This document shows positions 11,687 through 23,207 of a stretch of DNA of 64,000 bases, piece after piece; position 1 is the first letter of the stretch; the number at the start of each line of letters is the position of its first letter. Below the pieces are notes generated by a model, which worked only from the letters and a program-made list of their open reading frames with translations, was not told the DNA's origin and did no database searches. Origin of the DNA: Paralithodes platypus (taxonomy: Eukaryota; Arthropoda; Malacostraca; Decapoda; Lithodidae); contig CM064519.1 of the NCBI GenBank assembly GCA_032716605.1, positions 28,267,336-28,331,335 of the forward strand, in the 5' to 3' direction. The translations under genes were made by a program, and so were the position numbers.

Positions 11687-11733
11687 TGCATTATTATTAT
11701 TATTAGTAGTAGTATTGTTATTATTATTATTAT

Positions 11734-11775
<42 letters not shown>

Positions 11776-11807
11776 CAGTAGTAGTAGTAGCAGGTAGTAG
11801 TAGTAGC

Positions 11808-11850
<43 letters not shown>

Positions 11851-11886
11851 ATAATAGTAGTAGTATCATTATTATTATTATTATTA
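11687..11886. repeat. Compound (ATT)n(AGT)n(ATT)n trinucleotide tract
   Basis: ATT units flank a long AGT core with scattered AGC and one caggt interruption. The short poly-Leu, poly-Val and poly-Ser ORFs over it are artefacts. Confidence 0.9.
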
Positions 11887-11889
11887 AGC

Positions 11890-13025
11890 TATATAACCAA
11901 TGGTAGAGACACAACGAGACTAAATGTATATGTTTCCAAGCCTTGTAATGCAATACAAGTGAAGATCAACATGGTCACACATTTAAATACTTTTGAGCCT
12001 AACTTATTACAGATATAAGTCAATCATGATAGCTTACTTGTCACACCGAAGTATCTTGCAGTGGATCCCCTTCTCCCTCAAACTAATGAGACAAAACTGG
12101 GACTTTCCAGAAAAAGACTATCCTTGGGATAGATAGGGTTACCTGTAGTGGTCAATTCAGCATATATACAGTATAGTGTAATGACCGTTATCGTCTTAGC
12201 TTCATTATTATCGTTCATGTTGTTTACAGTAGTTCTTAAAGTAAACCACACAGATATTAACTAAGTTAATTTATAAATAGAATGGATAATAAATAAACAA
12301 TTGATGTATTCATTAATTGTAAAAGTTTAACAGACCAGTATATGGTCAATCTACTAATTTCACAACATTTTGGAGTACTACTTCATATTATTATTGTGTT
12401 AGTAGTTATAGCAAATTATCGTAAAATGAAGGGAAAATATAACCGGAGCTAACACCAATTTTTACTCTTTTGTTTTCTTCTTTTTTGTCATTAGGTAGTT
12501 TTTATAATTGTGCAGTAGATGAAATTAGTTACAATCCCGGAAAATGTATTTTTCCCTGTTATACAACGATCTTGCAACACTCAGATGTACGTAATTTTCA
12601 GAGTGAAAAATAAAATAAAATTTTGACTAGGGATACAGGATGGGTTTAGGGGGGCGGGGGGGGCTTTGTCCCTCCTCAACCCCATGACTTATTGAAAACA
12701 GCATCTATTTTTACCAGTAAGCAGCTTGAAAAGAGTTTTACCGCAGTCAATAAGGCGATTTATGGGGAGAGTTTGTTTATGTTATCTTATATTTTATTTG
12801 TTTACAGTGCTATATATAGTGCAATAAACTGCATTTCCGGTGGTTGAAACACATTTCAATATTATTATATAATAGGCTTCAAATGTTAAGAAAAAATCCG
12901 TGGTAGTTTTGGTAATAAGTACCAAATGAAGCTTAAAAACACATTTAATGCAAAAATAAAATTATATATAAAATGTCAATCAAATCCATATACATATTAC
13001 AGATGTATAGAAATAAATAATATGT
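11890..13025. other. Non-coding, no supported feature
   Basis: AT-rich sequence without convincing ORFs, tandem arrays or recognised elements. A G-rich patch (ggggggcggggggggctttg) sits at about 12650-12670. Confidence 0.5.
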
Positions 13026-13325
13026 TTAAGGGAGCCCACCTCGCTTGTTTTCTCTTTCTCTCCATTCGGCCCCATTCAGGCTACTGCTGTAAGACGTTTT
13101 TCCCCATTCAGATATCGATTTTATCCTGGCGAGCGATAGCGAGCCAGCATATTTTTGTAAATATTTTTTTGACAGCAGGCTAAATGTGTACATTTTTCGA
13201 TAGAAAAATTTCTTCAGCGAAGCCGGATTTCTCCATACAATGTTGGCTCGATATCGCTCGCCAGGAAGAAATCGACAAATGGATGGGAGTAAACGTCTTA
13301 AAACAGTAGGCTGAATGTGTCCTTT
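13026..13325. mobile_element. Family A MITE, right end missing
   Basis: The left end TTAAGGGAGCCCACCTCGC begins at TTAA 13026. Both GCGAGCGATAGCGAGCC arms, the hairpin tttttcgatagaaaaa and aacagtaggctgaatg are present. The terminal ttgtatcc...CACCCCCCTTAA end is absent, so the copy is truncated. Confidence 0.7.
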
Positions 13326-13384
13326 TATATATAGTATTATAAGTCTCAATTTTAATTATGAATATAATTAACATAATGGGTGTC

Positions 13385-13387
<3 letters not shown>

Positions 13388-13441
<54 letters not shown>
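13388..13441. repeat. (GA)n microsatellite
   Basis: A pure GA run of about 54 bp. Confidence 0.95.
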
Positions 13442-13443
<2 letters not shown>

Positions 13444-13677
13444 TGTCAAAGGGATGAAGGAGCGCGAAATAAGAATGGGGTGAGCTAAACAAAATACTAG
13501 ATATTGCCCAAAAATATGCTCTTCCTAGATTTTGGTCACTATTGAACTTTACAGTAGTTCAACATTCGGTAAAAACAACGATATATAATATAATGATGCA
13601 AACAAAACTTATTAACTGAATTATGCCCATGTCTACCAAATGTATGTGTTAATTCAGGATATATCAAAAGAAAGAAT

Positions 13678-13847
13678 AGGCGAGAAATCATGAACTCTAT
13701 CCTCTGTAACTCAAAAAGGGCTAGAGAAAATTGGCTATAAATTTCCACATCTATTCCTTGACTGACTCTTCCCAAATGGTAGAAATATTAGGTCAATTAC
13801 TCTAGTCGTTTTTGAGTTACAGAGGTTAGAGTTTATGATTTCTCGCC
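13678..13847. repeat. Foldback element, ~45-bp inverted arms
   Basis: Aggcgagaaatcatgaact...ctctgtaactcaaaaa at the left is the reverse complement, with few changes, of tttttgagttacagaggtt...atgatttctcgcct at the right. A diverged relative of the right half occurs at 39630-39790 (gccgttttttagttacagag). Confidence 0.7.
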
Positions 13848-14471
13848 TAGTTACAGCGAATAGACTATAGCTATACATCTATGCATGTCTCAGTCAGTGT
13901 GTGCTAGACAAGACTCCCTGTGGATGCATATGTGATAATTAGTTAGTTAGCATATGACTCAGAGGCGATCAACCCTTCTGGATTATTAAACCTGCACACT
14001 GTAGGTCAAGAATAGCCCCTTTTCGAGAACCCCAGTCCCTTGCATACGTGTGTGAGTGTGTATATTATTAAGTTACATTGAGGAACGTATCGTTTAGTTG
14101 TTTTTATTGTTGTGACTCCAAGAACTGCTTCAGAGTATCATAATTGGCCATTTGCGAGTTTCAGGCTATAAGGAAGTTGGAGCCATAAACATCGATATTT
14201 TAAACAGAAATACAATAATAATGTAGGTTTCTAATGTATAAAAAGTGTGTTGAATTGGGTTTTATGTATTTATATAAGCACTACAACCACAATTTAGGTG
14301 ATAATTCTGTTAATTCACGATGTCTACAGCTCCAACTTCCTTATAGACCGAAACTCGCAAGTGGTCAATTGTCACTTCACACTTTTCGCCTCCAGTTTAT
14401 ACACCCACACGCTACACACTTCATACGTACTGCATCGATCCTCTTCTGTTTGTTCACACTTCATACGTTAC

Positions 14472-14543
14472 TGCTCTCTCTCTCTCTCTCTCGCTCTCGC
14501 TCTCGCTCTCGCTCTCGCTCTCTCTCTCTCGCTCTCGCTCTCG

Positions 14544-14587
<44 letters not shown>
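14472..14587. repeat. Compound (CT)n / (CTCG)n microsatellite
   Basis: CT runs alternate with CTCG tetramers. It ends 21 bp before the reverse-transcriptase C-terminal fragment at 14608-14890. Confidence 0.9.
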
Positions 14588-14590
<3 letters not shown>

Positions 14591-14607
14591 GTTACTATTT
14601 GTGGTTA

Positions 14608-14890
14608 CTATCTATGGTTTTATATATCTTGCACTCTTCTATCACTATTACAACAATCAGTGTTCTTCAGAGTTCTCTCAGTGCATACCCCCTCACTTGC
14701 GGCGAGTACGAGGCACCCGCCTTTCAACACAGTCCCACTCCTATTCTGTCCAGCTCTCCAACCCAAGAATTGACAAATGTTCACAGTCTTTCTTCTACTC
14801 AACAAGTGGACTCTGGAACTCTCTCCCTCAATCAGTCTTTCCTCCATCCTATGACTTAGACTGCTTTAAACTTCGTGTGTCCAGGCATTT
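14608..14890 (+). pseudogene. Non-LTR retrotransposon, C-terminal ORF fragment
   Basis: One plus frame reads YHYYNNQCSSEFSQCIPP, then QLSNPRIDKCSQSFFYST, then GLWNSLPQSVFPPSYDLDCF. This is the typical end of a Jockey-type reverse-transcriptase ORF (exchanges of the form LWNSLP...FKxxVxRHL). Nothing upstream of it is reverse transcriptase, so the copy is 5'-truncated. Related fragments in the opposite orientation lie at 15805-16125, 27480-27900 and 50672-50740. Confidence 0.65.
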
Positions 14891-15341
14891 GAATCCAACA
14901 TCCCGGGAATTTGGCTCTGTCGCTTTTTTGGCTTTAGGGAGACACTCGTTCCAGGCATCCTGCCTTTTTTCTCATTCATACACATAGAAAAATATAATCT
15001 ATGTATCTACAGTATATACCTTGTTCTCTTTGTCTCTACCACACACACAGAAGGGCACACACATACACACACGCACACACACATACACAAAGTCACACGC
15101 ACACACATATCAAACCTCCACAACAAAGGAAATAACGGGAATATGAAAAGTTACTAGGCCATAAATACAGACACCACACTACATTAACCATGGATGTAGA
15201 ATTATATCTGAAAACCAGGTCGCTCTTCCATGACCTCAACTTTATTTTGCTATCTTTGGTTGTAAGAAGATATTGCCAAACCAAACAGCTAATTACGTCT
15301 AGTATGTACTCTCTAGAACTTAAGTCGTGGCCTTAAATCTT

Positions 15342-15556
15342 TTAACCCTTTGAGTACCAGCGACGTGTGTTATATTATATTCTAGCTATGTTTAGACGAT
15401 ATTATGCAGCTTAGGAAGGATTTGTGGTAGTTAAAAGGGTTGGTTGAGATAGTTTGAAGCCATATTATTGCCTGAGGTCCTTCCTAAGCTATATAAAATA
15501 GTCTAATAGTTGCCAGAATATGATTAAAAGGACATCCCTGGTACTGTATGGGTTAA
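15342..15556. mobile_element. Family C MITE, full length, TTAA-flanked
   Basis: TTAACCCTTTGAGTACCAG at the left mirrors CTGGTACTGTATGGGTTAA at the right. Inside, tttagacgatattatgcagc + ttaggaagga mirrors tccttcctaagctatataaa + atagtcta. It is 215 bp long with TTAA at both ends, and I use it as the reference copy for family C. Confidence 0.8.
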
Positions 15557-15804
15557 GCTAAGTCGAACTGAATTGAATCGTCGTGTTGATCGCTTACCTT
15601 TGTTTTTTTAATTTTGTTTTGCTGTTCGAGGGTCCTTCATATTGGGCCAGGATATGTGGCTTACAATGTACAGTCGTGAGGATAAGGTTACACCAGTTCG
15701 GATCTTTAAACCTTTACAGCAAAAATTTTAATCAAAAGGGTTATGAAAAAGCATTGTATTGTTTGTTTGTGTTTGATACTGATTTTTGTTTTGCTCTATG
15801 TGAG

Positions 15805-16125
15805 TGAGGGAGACAAAAAGCAGAACTGCCTGTGGCGAGTGCCTTCCCCAGAGTTGAAAGAGTGACAGGGCCAAAATCAAGGGACGTTCGAGCCAAAATG
15901 CTTGGACACACGGAGTTCGAAGCAGTTTAAGTCATTGGAAGAAGGAAAGACTAATTCTAGGAGAGAGTTCCATAGCTCAGCTGTTGAATAGAGGACAGAT
16001 TGAGAATAACGTTTCACTCTTGGGTTGGAGAGTTGCACAGAGTAGGGGTGGTATTATGTTGCAAGACGGGTGCTACGTGCTCTACGAAGAGGGGGTGGTA
16101 TACATTGAGAAAGCTTTGATTTAAA
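15805..16125 (-). pseudogene. Non-LTR retrotransposon C-terminal fragment
   Basis: The minus strand reads LSQCIPPPLRRARSTR, VQLSNPRVKRYSQSVLYST and LWNSLLELVFPSSNDL with several stops. It is the same family as 14608-14890. The 3' end near 15805 carries ggagacaaaaagcagaactg, also seen at 27490 and 50672, which is probably the element's 3' tail. Confidence 0.6.
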
Positions 16126-16330
16126 TGAGTACCTCACCATTAACGGGGTAGGGTTTATTTGTTGGTATATATATTTATTCATTTATTTTAATTTGTACTG
16201 TATTTATTTTAATTTCGACATTGATGAAGGTCTCTTATGTAGTATTTCAAAACTTGCAAATGACAGCAATAGCAAGCATGGTAGTCTCTCTAACTCAATT
16301 ACAATATATCCAAAATTATTTAGATAAACT

Positions 16331-16500
16331 GGGGAGGTGTGGTGGAGTGGTCTTGCCACTGGCCTGGTAATCCAAAGGTCCCGGGTTCAAATCCCAATGT
16401 ATCAATGGGAAGATATTATTGGGATGGAATTTGTGCTGTACCTGGTATCAGTGCATTACCACAAGCCCACCGAAACGTCAATAAAATACCCTCATTGTTC
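16331..16500 (+). mobile_element. tRNA-derived SINE
   Basis: The head ggtgtggtggagtggtcttg contains a box A-like pol III promoter. Cgggttcaaatcccaatg, 50 bases on, is a good box B. The acceptor arms do not pair well, so it is not a functional tRNA gene. The body continues to about 16500. Confidence 0.55.
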
Positions 16501-16892
16501 CCTGATTAAATAGCACTGTATGAATATTCCCATATTCAAAATATGCTATAGGGGTGCAATGCCTGGTGAGTTATCTGCTCAACAGGTGGCGTTGTGTGTG
16601 TGTAAGTGTGAGAGTCCGAGTGTAGGGGGTGAGACAGTGAAGCACGGGAACGAGGTGGCTTCAGAGATGGGGTCGTTTCGGGCCATGAGTGAGCACCGTG
16701 CCTCATGTGAAGGCAAGATGGCAGGTGCTCGTTGTACTCTACGTACTTCACATGTCTCACTCCCTAGACTGGAACAAGACCTCACGGGCTTCACTGTTCA
16801 TTGTAAAGCGGTGAATGTTAAGGCTCTCAGCCTATGCCCGAGAGGAAGTAAGTTGGAATATAGAAAAAAAAAAAAAAAAAAAAAAATCTGGG

Positions 16893-17031
16893 CTCAGACC
16901 TGGCAAATTAGCTTTAATATCGATAAATGTATAGTACTGCACGTAGGTTATAGGAACAATATGGCAAATTATTCAATGGGTGGTATTCAACTCAAAAGTG
17001 TCGATAAAGAATCTGATTTAGAAGTAGCTTA
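16893..17031 (+). pseudogene. Reverse-transcriptase palm/thumb fragment
   Basis: The frame reads TWQISFNIDKCIVLHVGYRN and then MGGIQLKSVDKESDLEV. This is the segment following the catalytic YADD motif in CR1/Jockey-type reverse transcriptases (W..FN..KC.V.H.G). A 24-base poly-A run precedes it. Nothing upstream is homologous. Confidence 0.65.
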
Positions 17032-17335
17032 GTTAGTTAGTTAATATAAGACTTCAGAGGCTATCAACCCATCTACATTAAAAGTATAAATGTATCTTGA
17101 ATCTTTGGAAGTGCCTTTACATAATTACCTTAAACTAGAAACAAATAGGAATGATAAATGGTAAATATTAAGATGAACATTTATAGGAGGAAGGGAGAGA
17201 GAGCGGAAAATGGGATAAAGGGAGAGCGAAAGAAAAAGTGAGCGAGTTCAATGACATGGCAAAGGTGATCGAGCTGGGGCAAGGGGAAATATATTGAGAG
17301 CGATAAAGCACACACGTTCAGGCACATACACAGTA

Positions 17336-17528
17336 TATACGCACACATACACACACACACTGACACACACACACGCACGCACACACTGACTCAAACCCGA
17401 GCAAACATACGCACACACACGTATACACACACACTGACGCACACACAGGTACACGAGCAAACACACATGCACGCACACACTAACACAAACACGAGAAAAC
17501 ATACACGCACACACACACACATATACAT

Positions 17529-17599
<71 letters not shown>

Positions 17600-17604
17600 A
17601 CACC
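17336..17604. repeat. Imperfect then pure (CA)n microsatellite
   Basis: About 190 bp of interrupted CA-rich sequence passes into a purer CA run at about 17530-17604. All ORFs across it are Thr/His or Val/Cys repeats and are rejected. Confidence 0.9.
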
Positions 17605-17883
17605 GCCCCAGTGGAAAGAAATTGTGTATTGTTAAAATACACTTTAATTTAAAACTCATCAATTAATTAATAATTAATTAGATGTACCGTTACTGGAATG
17701 TAAGTTGTTAACCACATGATATTATTTTAACTGAATGTATAACAGAGAGAGTTAATTATAATAATCATATTTGTAGCAAATGTATAGAAACATTCAAACT
17801 AATGCATAACAATGAATTAAGACTTAAATTAATAAATAACGTGTTGAAAAGGAAATAATAAAAAAATTAATGAAGTGGGGGGC
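17605..17883. other. AT-rich, no supported feature
   Basis: ATTA-rich unique sequence without ORFs or repeat motifs that I recognise. Confidence 0.4.
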
Positions 17884-18680
17884 TTAAATTAACTGCACCT
17901 TGCCGCACCGCTCATCACCGTAAGGGAAGATTTACACTTGAGGAATTCTTTTCTAGACCCCTTTCTCCCTCATGGTTAACTCCATTAGTTTTGAGATTTT
18001 AAGCCATTTGTCCCATTAGTTTGTCGATTTTAAGACCTTTCGCCCCATTTCTTCGTCAATATTTAGACCTTTCGTGCTATTTAGGTGTCGATTTTTTCCC
18101 TGGCGAACGATAGTAAGCCTGCAATGTTGGAAGATCCGGCCTTCGGCCGGGAAATGTTTCTACCGACAAATGTACAAATTTATCTAGAAGGGGGATCTAA
18201 TGGATGTTTTTTTTAATTTGATGGAAGTCTAGGGAGGAAACTAGAAAAATAATAAATACATGCAAACATCGCTCAAAAAGTGAACCATCCCCCCTTAAAT
18301 TAACTGCACCTCGCCGCACTGCTCATCACCATATTATTGCCCTTTGGACCCCGTGGTGGGTGACTTGGGTTAGTATTCCATCTTAGGGGGAGATTTACAC
18401 TTGAGGGATTTTTTTTCTGGACACCTTTCTCCCTCATGTTTAGCCCCATTGCTTTTGACATTTTACGACGTTCGCCCCATTTCTGTCAATTTTAAGACCT
18501 TTCGTGGCATTTAGGTGTCGATTTTTTCCTGGCGAGCGATAGCTAGCCGGTAATTTAAGCCGGTAATTCTTTCTACCGAAAATGTGTACAAATTTATCTT
18601 GAGAGAGGGTCTAGGCCTCTAGGGGGAGTAATGATATTCTTGATGGAGGTCTAGGGGACAAACTAATCACCTCCCCTTAA
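17884..18680 (+). mobile_element. Two family B MITEs in tandem with duplicated flank
   Basis: The first copy is about 17920-18298 and the second about 18383-18680. Both contain gtgtcgattttttc and a tagcgagcc-like motif, and the first has the ccggccttcggccggg hairpin. The 36-bp sequence beginning ttaaattaactgcacct occurs at 17884 and again at 18295 with three differences, flanking the first copy. This points to a local duplication of flank plus element. Confidence 0.7.
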
Positions 18681-18806
18681 TACACGGGAACTACGGGACT
18701 GCATAATATTATCTAGGTTACTCAGGTTGCTTCCAAGCATGAGACGTCACAACTGTCCACTAACACCAGGTTCCTAGTTACTGCTAGTTGAACAAAGGCA
18801 TAAGGG

Positions 18807-19189
18807 TTAAGGGAGCCCACTTCGCTTTTTTTTTTCTCTCTCTCTTTGGTTTGTATCCATTCGGCCCCATTCAGCCTACTGTTTCAAGACGTTTACCCCC
18901 ATCCAGGTGTCAGTATTTTCCTGGCGAGTGGAAGTGAGCCAGCATATATAATATTTTTGTTTTGACAGCAAGCCAAATTTGTAAATTTTTCGATAGAAAA
19001 ATGTCTCCGGCGAAGCCAGATTTCTCCATATCATGCTGGCTTGCTATCGCCCGCCAGGAAAAAAAATCGACACCTGGATGGGGATAAACGTCTTAAAACA
19101 GTTGGTTGAATGAGGCCGAATGGATACAAGCCAGGGAAAGAGAGAAAAGGAGAGAAAGATATTTTTTTTTAAACGATGACCCCCCTTAA
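18807..19189. mobile_element. Family A foldback MITE, full length
   Basis: It runs from TTAA 18807-18810 to TTAA 19186-19189. Arms, hairpin ttttcgatagaaaa and cggcgaagcc are intact. The 150-aa minus-strand ORF crossing its right half is a chance reading. Confidence 0.8.
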
Positions 19190-19324
19190 GGAGACTGCCC
19201 ATCTGTCCCGCCCCGGGATATTTTGATTGTGAGTCACAGGTCACCCAAATACTAAGGAATAATCTGATTAATTCATTTAACTCCCAACACCAAACACCTC
19301 CCAATGAAATTAAAGACAAAATGT

Positions 19325-19405
19325 GATCTTCCCGGGATTCGAACCTGTGACACCACATACATATTTTAAACACTCTAACAATTACACCATGGCACCAAGA
19401 ATGTG
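19325..19405 (-). mobile_element. tRNA-like head of a SINE, or a decayed tRNA
   Basis: The minus strand reads ggtgccatggtgtaattgtt, then gtgtcacaggttcgaatccc. This gives a box A region and a clean box B (GGTTCGAATCC) about 45 bases apart. The acceptor ends do not pair and no SINE body is recognised, so function as a tRNA is unlikely. Confidence 0.45.
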
Positions 19406-19806
19406 ATTGAAAAGACTTGTCAACAAAAGGAAAAATTTGAATGAAACGTGTAGAAGAAATTGAAGAGGACTTTTGAAATTCACACACAGTAAACAAAGAG
19501 GCAAAGGTGTTAAGAACTCAAAATTAATATATTGTTTTTATAAAGGAACACAGGGGAAAATGACAAGCAAGAAAGGAAAGGAAATGTAGAGAAAAAACTG
19601 TGAAAATCATTATCGTATGGGGCGATAAAATAGGATAGAGGGGGCAGACTAAAGGAGACATACTCGTGCAGGCAAAGGGCGTGGGAGAAACTAGGGACAC
19701 GTTTTACTGAGAAAAATCACAAACCGATGTATGAATAGAAAGACACAAATACTGCAATGCAATCATTTATAGGCATAGAGTATGAAGAGACCGGTATACA
19801 ATATGT

Positions 19807-19810
19807 ACAG

Positions 19811-19880
<70 letters not shown>

Positions 19881-20005
19881 CAAAAAATGTACAAATTTAT
19901 CTTGAAGGGAGTCTAGGAAGTGTTTTTTTAAGCTTGGATGGAGGTCTAGTGAGGAAACTAAAAACTATATAAATATATATATAAATAGACCCGCCAAAAA
20001 TAACC
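19807..20005. repeat. (TA)n followed by a family B right-half fragment
   Basis: TA repeats at 19807-19876 are followed by aaatgtacaaatttatcttg, gggagtctaggaagtg and gatggaggtctagtgaggaa, which is the right half of family B. The left half is missing, as if replaced by the microsatellite. Confidence 0.7.
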
Positions 20006-20297
20006 ACTGCAACTTGGTCTCCATCATAACTATAAATATATCCGCAAGAGCATTATAATCATTAACACATCCACAACACATGTAGTTGTTTTATCTGTCT
20101 ATAACAGTATCTATGAATTATACATGTACAGTAGTTATTTATGCAACAGGTTTATATTTCACAGAAATTATGGTAATGACAATATGGTTCATGCGTAAAA
20201 TTGTGTACTGTATATTATTATTAGCACACACACGCACAAGCACACACACACACATGCACACACACACACACAAATCACACGCATTGCCCCTGCACCC

Positions 20298-20300
<3 letters not shown>

Positions 20301-20390
<90 letters not shown>
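20301..20390. repeat. (CT)n microsatellite
   Basis: A pure CT run of about 90 bp, preceded by CA-rich sequence from about 20223. Confidence 0.95.
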
Positions 20391-20392
<2 letters not shown>

Positions 20393-20399
20393 GATCTCT

Positions 20400-20700
20400 T
20401 CCCGTTGGAGACCCGCAGACTACGAGGCCAGTTCATCGAAGTTTTTAAAATACTTAATGGGTTTGACAATGTGGATTATAGTAAAATGTTTAGCCTCAAT
20501 ATGAACACAACACGCAACCATGGCTGGAAATCAGAATTGAAAAGTTCAGCACTAGTATCTGTGGAAACCTTTTCACATATAAGATCTGTACTATCTGGAA
20601 CAAACTTCCCTCCGAAGTTGTAAATAGTTCTTCAGTAGAGCAGTTCAAGAAGAGAGTAGATAGTATTTTGCACTCTGTAAAGAGTATAGTGCACTAAACA
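20400..20700 (+). pseudogene. Non-LTR retrotransposon C-terminal fragment
   Basis: The frame reads [38 protein letters not shown], and after a frameshift SSVEQFKKRVDSI. This matches the end of CR1/Jockey-type ORFs (RRLRGDLIEVFK... then FK.R.D). It begins immediately after the CT microsatellite, so the reverse transcriptase proper is missing. Confidence 0.65.
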
Positions 20701-20784
20701 GTCTCTCTCCTTCCACTTCCAGTATCTCCTCGGAATGGACCGCAAGGTCTCTGAGATACTAACTATTCCTTGTAGCTCCCTGTA

Positions 20785-20785
20785 A

Positions 20786-20831
<46 letters not shown>
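20785..20831. repeat. (CA)n microsatellite
   Basis: A pure CA run of about 45 bp. Confidence 0.95.
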
Positions 20832-20832
<1 letters not shown>

Positions 20833-21154
20833 TCAATCATTCATGCATCGAACACTATATTTTTTTTCCCCCAACTCCAACACGACATAGCGAACAGCAA
20901 CTTTTAATCTGATTATTTCCTTTTTAATTCCAGTCGTTCGTTGCGGACTGAATGTATGTGTTCGGGTGTTTGCCTTCCAAAATGTATCACAGACCTAATA
21001 TAGAGTGTTCGGGGAATTCATTGCACCGTCAATTTATTTGCTCATTGGTTCCTGGAATATGTATGCAGTTTTTATTTTAATGGTTGATGATGTTTATTTC
21101 CCGTTTTGAAATGCACAGAGTTAATTTCATATACAATTCATTATTAATGCTCAG

Positions 21155-21155
<1 letters not shown>

Positions 21156-21229
<74 letters not shown>
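21156..21229. repeat. (CT)n microsatellite
   Basis: A pure CT run of about 74 bp. Confidence 0.95.
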
Positions 21230-21231
<2 letters not shown>

Positions 21232-21876
21232 TGTGTTTGTTTTTATTTCACTTCTCATATAAGGTGAACGCTGTTTACATAAGAAAATAATATACGATGG
21301 ATACCATCAAACGAATTAATTTGGCTTCAGAACCATTTTTTAACTATAGTTACAATTATTCATTATCCTGTATGTGAAAGCTTGCCTAAAATCAATTATA
21401 GGGTCTTAATAACAGCTAATCCAGGGATATGTCGTGTATGTATGTGCGTGTTGTTTGTTTGTTTTTTCTCTCTTTTCTCATACAGTGATGTACATTGTAT
21501 GTGGTAGGTTTGTGTTCTTTTATTTCAAAATTATATTTTGCTACAGCGTTATTATCACATAGTATTTTTTTTATAAAAAACAATTGTCTATATATTGTGT
21601 CGTTTCCGTTTTGGTTTGTATATTTTTCAAGTTTTACATTACAATAATGTTATTTTTATTTAATTACTGTATAGTTGAGAATATTAGATGGCATTAGAGT
21701 TGGCGTGTCTTTATTTTTTTTCCTAGACCTCTTTCAAGCTCCAAAAAAATGCAACCCCCTCTCCCCCTCTTCAAGATGGGGGGATGCCACTTTCTCTTAA
21801 TCGTCACCCGAAGGATGGAAGCATCATATATTCGCTTAACTAATGAGGTGAAATAAAGTATAGTAGTGTGCCTTTG

Positions 21877-21879
<3 letters not shown>
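21230..21879. other. AT-rich non-coding; family B scrap at 21712-21785
   Basis: The only recognisable piece is tcctagacctctttcaagctc with a following cttcaagatgggggg, the terminal part of family B. The remainder shows nothing I can support. Confidence 0.4.

Positions 21880-21951
<72 letters not shown>
21880..21951. repeat. (GA)n microsatellite
   Basis: A pure GA run of about 72 bp. Confidence 0.95.
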
Positions 21952-21956
<5 letters not shown>

Positions 21957-22479
21957 TAATATTATGCTAACCCCCTTATTGGCATCAAAGGTGTCTATAA
22001 ACAGTTAATATGGCTCCATAAAACAAAACATCATTGTGTTCTGGCTGACACTGAATGATTATACGCATCTAAAATCCAAAAGGGACTATAATTAATCCAA
22101 TGAACCCCCTACCTCCTACATGTCCTTCCTAAGCTGAATGGAATGTACACATAATAGCCAGCATGGGATAGGTGATCAAGGGATTCCAGCCAACATATTA
22201 CGATAATTTCAACAATCAAAAACTTTACAAACTGTCGATATTGCCCTGTATATTTACGGTTTCAACGTCCTAATGTAAAGGCGAAATATTGCTAAGAAAC
22301 TGTAATATTGGTTAGGATATTGCTGTGTGGTCATTTATGGTAATCTTTTACTTTATATGTCTATGTATACAGTGTACTTTGGTGAGGAAAGACTGTGTAT
22401 ATCTGGCATTGAGATTAGTGGATCTCTATTTGGTTGTATCGTTGTCACCGTTCTTGAGTGATTCGTTCCTTTGGTTGTT

Positions 22480-22715
22480 GTGAAAGCGATTTTAACTTAA
22501 CTTAGCCCATTCTAACTAACTTAACGTTACCCAGTCTTACAGAACCAAACTAAATGTAACCAAACCTAACACAACATAGCCTGATACAGCCTGTCTTAAT
22601 TTAACCTAATCTTACCTAAATGAAGTTATCTTGACGCAACCAAACTTAACATAGCCTAACCTAACCAAATTTAAGATAACATATCAAAACCCAACATATT
22701 TTAACCTAACATGAC
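22480..22715. repeat. Degenerate CCTAA-like (telomere-like) tract
   Basis: About 235 bp rich in aacctaacc, aaacttaac and taacctaatc variants, i.e. a decayed form of the complement of TTAGG. No run exceeds two perfect units, so origin from telomeric DNA is inference. Confidence 0.4.
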
Positions 22716-22737
22716 CAAAGGCCTATATAAAATAATA

Positions 22738-22764
22738 AAATTAATAATAATAATAATAATGATG

Positions 22765-22803
<39 letters not shown>
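22738..22803. repeat. (AAT)n trinucleotide repeat
   Basis: AAT units with two ATG interruptions. Confidence 0.9.
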
Positions 22804-22807
<4 letters not shown>

Positions 22808-23207
22808 CATATAACAAGAACAACAATAATTTTGAAGTGATAGATTTTTATAACTGCATCTTGGAAATATACGACAGCCAATCGTCAACAAGACGTTTTA
22901 TTCACAATATGTTCCCATACAAATTAACACATCCTTTCTCAATATATAATATGCATAACCATAACCTCCCGCGATTCAAAGAATGGATAACTTCTCCCCT
23001 TAAACGAAATAGGCAATGCAAAGCTGCATAGGCCTAATTCCCTGCAGTTAGTGTAGTACTCTACTTTTAATAATAATTAAGGCAAAGATCACTGTACAGT
23101 CCTTCGTGGGTGAGGGCTGGTCCTATCCCGAGTGACAATGTTATTTGTATATTATATGTTTGATACTATTAGACGATTTTATGCGGACCGTGATAGTATT
23201 ATTCCAT

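Noticed and set aside
13929..14000. Possible shared repeat with 17030-17110 (ttagttagtta ... cagaggc.atcaaccc)
   Set aside because: The similarity is short and borders could not be set, so I did not annotate it as an element.
14234..14987. Plus-strand ORFs of 179 and 229 codons
   Set aside because: Their length comes from the CT/CTCG microsatellite; only the last part (14608-14890) is real sequence, a retrotransposon C-terminus.
16520..17032. 170-codon plus-strand ORF
   Set aside because: It joins unrelated repeat sequence through a poly-A run (poly-Lys) to a reverse-transcriptase fragment; only 16893-17031 is recognisable.
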